DNA from: Stentor coeruleus
Lineage: Eukaryota > Ciliophora > Heterotrichea > Heterotrichida > Stentoridae
NCBI GenBank assembly: GCA_001970955.1
Contig: MPUH01000102.1
Span: forward strand, 1-64,000
Direction of reading: 5' to 3'
Length of the DNA stretch: 64,000 nucleotides
How positions within the stretch are numbered: the first letter of the stretch is position 1; each line of letters opens with the position of its first letter. Positions 59,624 to 64,000 of the stretch are shown one piece after another. Position numbers and translations under genes: made by a program. The notes beneath the pieces were generated by a model. The model was not told where the DNA came from and searched no databases. It saw only the letters and a program-made list of their open reading frames with translations.

Positions 59624-60071
59624 AGAGATTTTTTTAATACAATAATACATAGAAAGTCTTTTAAATAGTTTTGAGGATTTTATAGGTTTGGAATGCTTTT
59701 GTGATGATATGAAATGAAGAATTTTGATTTTTTTGTGTTTGTTTTGGGGATTCAAGTCTGGAGAAGTTGCTTTTATTAGGATTTTACATTTTTAGTAATA
59801 AAATATTATACTTTTTACGGTGCTTTTATATAAAATATTCGAAAATTATAATATGGAAGTTCATGCTAAGCGACAATTTTTATACTACATAAATTTCAAA
59901 TAGTACTAGCAATAATATTATTATTCTCTACAATTTTTTATGTTAAGAACTATGAAAATAATATATAAATTTTATATGAGCATGAAAAGCATAAGTTTTA
60001 GTATAGGGAGATTTAGTTACCATAAAATTCAGTATAAATAGTAAATAAAAATTTTGCTAGCTAGCTGATAA
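59624..60071. other. Intergenic, nothing recognised
   Basis: AT-rich spacer; G-rich just after the stop codon, then plain AT. GATAAATGG marks the next start. Confidence 0.5.
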
Positions 60072-62558
60072 ATGGATATTATCGCTTATTGGGATAACCT
60101 TAGAGATTTAAAACCTAGTCAAATTCCAACTAAAGGCTATTTGAATGATTTGTGTATCTCAAAAGACTGGGTGTTTTATACAACTCAGGATTCTTTAATG
60201 TATGTGAGTAATAAAACATCATCAGCTTTACCTAAAGTTTTACTTACTGGGATTCAAATAAAAGAACTCGCCTGCAACTTATTTATGGCGATGTTTCTTA
60301 CAACTCAAGGAGAAATATTTGGTTATGGACATGATGAGATGAAAAGCGGATTATTTGGTGTTCAAAACCTTTATACTGCTGATCGTCCTATAAAAATTGA
60401 TGTTCTCTGCCAAATAAAACTTGAATCAATCTCTCTTTCAAGAACACACGCAGGGGGAATTTCTCAAGAGGGTCTTCTCTATACATGGGGCCAGGGCTTA
60501 AATGGCGAACTTGGAGATTTAGACTTAACAACCTCTTTTCCAAAACCTGTAAAAAATGCGAATTTTTTCAAATCTACTTCCTTATCATGCGGATTTGGTT
60601 TCACCGCTGTATGCACAGAAGCAGGATTTTTGTATATCTTTAGTATAAAAAAACCATGTGAGAAATGTAAAAAGTCATCAAGTTATCCATATTCAATAAA
60701 ATCCTTACAAAATGAATTCTTTGTTAATCTAAAAAGCTATGGAGATGATCTTATTGCAGTTAATGATGTAGGAAAATGTTTTGTTATTTCAAAATGCTTT
60801 TGTGTTGCAAATTTGCCATCAAAAAACCCTATTGATCAGATTGCTATATGTGAAATAGGGATTGTTGGGCTTAGTTCAAATCATAGGGTGTTGTATGTTT
60901 GGAAAAAAGGGCAAAAGATAAGATGGCTTGTAGAGTTTTATACACTTTTGGGACAAGGGGAAGTTTTTCAGATTTCTTCAGGGGTGGGTAAAGCTGTAGG
61001 AATTATAGGTATAAACTTGAACGCTAAATCTTTGAAGCAGTTGCAAATTGAGCCTAGTTCAGTGAATTCTCCAAGCAAAATAAGTGAAAATGAAAGGAAA
61101 TCATTTGAGGAAATCGTCAGCAGTCTAGGATTTAAAGGAAAAATCGGTTTAAAAGACCCTAACAAACTTCTCACAACCCTTGACAACCTTTTCAAATCCA
61201 AAATCCGACAAACTTTAAAAGACCTTTGGAAACTATCATACTATCAATCAATCTACAAAAAAGCTTATTCCGCAGCTTTAGGTCCGATTTTTATGCAAAA
61301 TGTCATCACACGAATCTTTAACCTCCAAATTTCATCAGTTTTTTCAGACCTCAAACAAACCCCAAAGCAGCTGGTTTGCAACCTTTTAAATCTATCTTTC
61401 AAATTCTACGACAAAAAACTCAGTCGTTTTCTTCAAAGGTGGAAAGTTTCTGCATTAGAAGTAAAAAAAATCAAAAACAACTACGAAAAAATCCTCCGCA
61501 AAACCTCCTGCATGCTTATATTCAAAGTTTTCAAAGAAAACATAAACCATAGTCTTCTCATAGGTCTAACATCTCTAAAATCATACATTCAAAAGCCAAA
61601 AAAGCCAAAACACGACCCGATAATCCTTCAAAAAAAGCTCATATGTATAATAATGGTATATCAAAACATGTTGAGAAAAAAACAATTTCGTCAAGTATCA
61701 AAAGCATTTCGTACTATGAAAAATCCAGGATCTAAAACTTCAAGTCAATTTATGTTTATAGACCCAAGTTATAAAATAGAAATCAGACCACCTGAAGATT
61801 CTTTAGAAAAAACAGGTCTAACACCGATTTTAAGTCAAAGTTTTAATAGTGATTCAGAATATGCTTGGAGAAAATTCAATGACTCATGTAAAATTGTCCA
61901 TGAATCAAACAGTCCATCTATGGAATCTATGACTGGATCTGGGGACTTAAGCCCTCAGTCAACATTAATGAGAGAAGTTGAAATCCTCAAATCTAGAGTC
62001 GCTAAAAAAACACCTGAAAAACCTGTGAAAGTCAACCAAAAAAGCAAAAATTCTCCAGTTGTAAACTCAGCTAAAAAACCAATTTTAACTGTAAAAACTG
62101 ATAGAAAGTCTTTAGAAGATAAAAAAAAATCTGTTATGACCAGAGAGCCTATAACCCCACCTATTGCTTTTAATAGAGGGAAAAATATAAGTTTCCAGAA
62201 AAAACTTACAAATGTTGTATCAGAAAATATCAATCTTAATATCCCAAATGGTCAGAAAAGTGGTAAGAATTTATGCAATGTTTTAGTAAAGAGTATTTTG
62301 AGGATTTTATCTGAAGAGTTTAAAAAAATTATGAATTTTAGGGATAAAAATATTGTAAATGTTGTGGGTAATGGAAAAGATATTAAACAGGAGGATATGA
62401 AAAGAAAGTCTGTAAGAAATAGAGAAGATACTGTGGCTAGTAATTTGTGGAAGAAAAAATTGTTATCACTTGGGGTGAATAAGTTTTATAGAACACTTAG
62501 TGGGGTTGTTAAGAAAAATATGGTAGCTGCTTTGGCGTCTATTATAAGATATAGATAG
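60072..62558 (+). CDS. RCC1-repeat protein with basic C-terminal region
   Basis: An 828-residue protein. The first 310 residues contain RCC1-type propeller repeats (GEIFGYGHDEMKSGLFG; GGISQEGLLYTWGQGLNGEL; TAVCTEAGFLYIFS), with a Cys pair insertion CEKCKK between blades. Residues about 350-560 are Lys-rich helical segments with repeated aromatic/Lys patterns. About 560-740 is Ser/Pro/Lys-rich and probably disordered. A final helical stretch returns at about 745-828. RCC1 propellers act as Ran exchange factors or as generic scaffolds; residues needed for Ran exchange cannot be confirmed. A cortical or ciliary scaffold is equally possible. Confidence 0.7.
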   Translation: MDIIAYWDNLRDLKPSQIPTKGYLNDLCISKDWVFYTTQDSLMYVSNKTSSALPKVLLTGIQIKELACNLFMAMFLTTQGEIFGYGHDEMKSGLFGVQNLYTADRPIKIDVLCQIKLESISLSRTHAGGISQEGLLYTWGQGLNGELGDLDLTTSFPKPVKNANFFKSTSLSCGFGFTAVCTEAGFLYIFSIKKPCEKCKKSSSYPYSIKSLQNEFFVNLKSYGDDLIAVNDVGKCFVISKCFCVANLPSKNPIDQIAICEIGIVGLSSNHRVLYVWKKGQKIRWLVEFYTLLGQGEVFQISSGVGKAVGIIGINLNAKSLKQLQIEPSSVNSPSKISENERKSFEEIVSSLGFKGKIGLKDPNKLLTTLDNLFKSKIRQTLKDLWKLSYYQSIYKKAYSAALGPIFMQNVITRIFNLQISSVFSDLKQTPKQLVCNLLNLSFKFYDKKLSRFLQRWKVSALEVKKIKNNYEKILRKTSCMLIFKVFKENINHSLLIGLTSLKSYIQKPKKPKHDPIILQKKLICIIMVYQNMLRKKQFRQVSKAFRTMKNPGSKTSSQFMFIDPSYKIEIRPPEDSLEKTGLTPILSQSFNSDSEYAWRKFNDSCKIVHESNSPSMESMTGSGDLSPQSTLMREVEILKSRVAKKTPEKPVKVNQKSKNSPVVNSAKKPILTVKTDRKSLEDKKKSVMTREPITPPIAFNRGKNISFQKKLTNVVSENINLNIPNGQKSGKNLCNVLVKSILRILSEEFKKIMNFRDKNIVNVVGNGKDIKQEDMKRKSVRNREDTVASNLWKKKLLSLGVNKFYRTLSGVVKKNMVAALASIIRYR

Positions 62559-62863
62559 TTATAAGTAAATTCATGATTTTTTTAGATAAGCTTATAGATT
62601 GTAAAGGAATATATAAGGAAAAGTTATGTGGTAAACTGAAATAATACAGAATTTTATTATGGGATATAATAAAGATATCAGATAATTATAGGACTTAAAA
62701 CGTAATAAAGGAAAATTGTATAAAATCTAAAGGAAATTGAAGTAAATTAGGTATATATTCATATGTAAAACTTCAGTTGATTATAAAACAAACTCATACG
62801 TCATAAAACCAAAAATATAATAAATAAATATAATAACAACTAATAATAGCCAAAGGTAAATAA
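62559..62863. other. Intergenic, nothing recognised
   Basis: About 300 bases of AT-rich spacer, with GGTAAATAAATGG at the next start. Confidence 0.5.
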
Positions 62864-63901
62864 ATGGACCCAACTAGCGAATCCAATCAAGAAAACCTTG
62901 AAGAGATACCTCAAGGGCTTAAAACTCCATCTCGTGTCCAACAAAGCAATGAAAATCTTATATCCGAACTATCATTAAGCCCTGTAGTTCATATAAGCCT
63001 TAAAAACCCAACCAATGACCCTACGATGAAAAAATCAACTTCTCTTGGGCAAACTTATATTATAGAAAGCCTTAATGAAAGACAATTGTTACTTGAAACA
63101 AAATTAACTAATAAGAGAATAGCATGTAAAGCTAATGCTATTGGGCAGATGAGACAGGCTCCTGAAATTAATAATGTGTCAAAAAAACTGGGAGAAGCTA
63201 AAAACAAAAGCACAATCCCTGTTTCGCTGATGAAAAGCGATAAAAATACATCAAAAATTGACCCGGATTATAATGATTCGCCAATGATGCAGGGTATTAT
63301 TAAGAAAAATATCCCAAGTAAAAGTGAGGATACGAAATCTCCCAGGCACAAAATGGGTAAAATTAATGAAGAAGCCAAAGAACCTGAAGTCAAAGTTGTA
63401 ACCCGACCAAGCCTTGAAGAGGTTTTAGGTAGTCCATTACCTGTCGATATATTCAAGAACATAAAATCCCCAGGGACGAAATCAGAAAGTAAGCCTGAAG
63501 ATCCAAATAAACCTTTAGTAGAAAGGTCGATGAACTGGAAAGCTAAAGTTGATAAGAAAAAAGCTCAGTGGCGACAGGAAAAAGACAAGAAAATAATGCA
63601 AAGTTGCACTTTCAAACCACAACTCATTCCAAAACCTGACCCTTTAGCCAATAAAACCAACACCCAAACCCTTAATCAAAATGCAAAAACTAACAAAAAA
63701 GCTTTAAGTATGAAATCCTTAAGCCCAAGTGCATTTACAAAATATATCACAGATGTTGATTTATACCCTTGCGAATACTCCCAACTTTCTCCAACAAATT
63801 TTACAATACGTCACAGTATAGGTTTTAATATCACAGATTTCATGGCCAAAGCTAAACCAATGGCTAACTACCAAAACTTTGATGAAGAACTTCGAGAGTA
63901 A
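62864..63901 (+). CDS. Hypothetical Ser/Pro/Lys-rich protein
   Basis: A 345-residue protein, mostly disordered by composition. A central basic stretch reads WKAKVDKKKAQWRQEKDKK and leads into SCTFKPQLIPKPDP. The F-x-P-x-(I/L) pattern after a charged helix recurs in many ciliary and cortical proteins of ciliates and flagellates. The C-terminal 60 residues (SAFTKYITDVDLYP and FNITDFMAKAKPM) look more ordered. No known domain. The ATG is well placed and the frame ends in TAA just before the window edge. Confidence 0.7.
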   Translation: MDPTSESNQENLEEIPQGLKTPSRVQQSNENLISELSLSPVVHISLKNPTNDPTMKKSTSLGQTYIIESLNERQLLLETKLTNKRIACKANAIGQMRQAPEINNVSKKLGEAKNKSTIPVSLMKSDKNTSKIDPDYNDSPMMQGIIKKNIPSKSEDTKSPRHKMGKINEEAKEPEVKVVTRPSLEEVLGSPLPVDIFKNIKSPGTKSESKPEDPNKPLVERSMNWKAKVDKKKAQWRQEKDKKIMQSCTFKPQLIPKPDPLANKTNTQTLNQNAKTNKKALSMKSLSPSAFTKYITDVDLYPCEYSQLSPTNFTIRHSIGFNITDFMAKAKPMANYQNFDEELRE

Positions 63902-64000
63902 AACTAAATAACTTAGGTCAAAGAGCCTTATTTTTCATATTAAAATCTATAAAAATTCTCTAATTTAATGCTTATGTATTGATGCATGGGGCTTAAGTCT

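Noticed and set aside
1-64000. Alternative ciliate genetic code (UAA/UAG as Gln, or UGA as Trp)
   Set aside because: Conserved genes (RPS15, METAP2, DNPEP, IDE, GWD, Piwi) use TGG for Trp and CAA/CAG for Gln, and end at family-length TAA or TAG stops; TGA ends the RING and EF-hand genes.

Overview
The window looks like part of a macronuclear scaffold from a heterotrich ciliate, most likely Stentor. Four observations support this. The DNA is strongly AT-rich but gene-dense. Conserved proteins read in the standard code: TGG is the Trp codon, and TAA, TAG and occasionally TGA are stops. Genes are short, on both strands and mostly uninterrupted. Five genes carry introns of exactly 15 nt with a GT...TTTAG or GT...TATAG form (2984-2998, 28390-28404, 43760-43774, 50310-50324, 55985-55999); removing each one restores a continuous, domain-consistent protein. 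Introns of 15-16 nt are a known hallmark of Stentor. The species name is inference.

Layout. 1-8.1 kb: a minus-strand gene running off the left edge, a CEP70-like coiled-coil protein, a FYVE-finger/STE20 kinase fusion, a small hypothetical gene, ribosomal protein S15 and a CDPK-like protein with an apparently dead kinase domain. 8-18 kb: an AT-rich desert followed by three tandem copies (about 2.9 kb unit) of a secreted-protein gene. Copy 1 is whole. Copies 2 and 3 share an insertion flanked by direct repeats and have decayed 3' halves. 18-36 kb: a ubiquitin-like/kelch protein, a FAIM-like endocytic-motif protein, two paralogues of an unnamed family, a zinc-ribbon/kelch protein, a C2H2 finger protein, an insulysin-type protease and a FYVE protein, mostly on the minus strand. 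37-52 kb: a Piwi protein, methionine aminopeptidase 2, a SEC24-like COPII protein, an MFS transporter, a glucan water dikinase and an unknown intron-containing gene. 52-64 kb: a RING-H2 protein, a large EF-hand protein, a RAB5IF/EMC6-like membrane protein, a TRAF-type zinc-finger protein, aspartyl aminopeptidase, a broken EF-hand gene, an ankyrin protein, an RCC1-repeat protein and an unknown basic protein.

There is no operon logic. Each gene seems to have its own promoter, with a sense strand poor in G upstream and a start context close to ATAAATGG. Cell-biology themes recur (phosphoinositide-binding fingers, COPII, endocytic motifs, centrosomal and EF-hand proteins), as expected for a large ciliate cell.

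Assembly caution: seven single N characters (1527, 8780, 9043, 20348, 46176, 46385, 50607) mark joins. Six are flanked by near-identical duplicated sequence, so they are almost certainly unmerged contig overlaps rather than biological repeats. Three fall inside genes and distort the encoded proteins. No tRNA, rRNA, CRISPR array or viral element was recognised.
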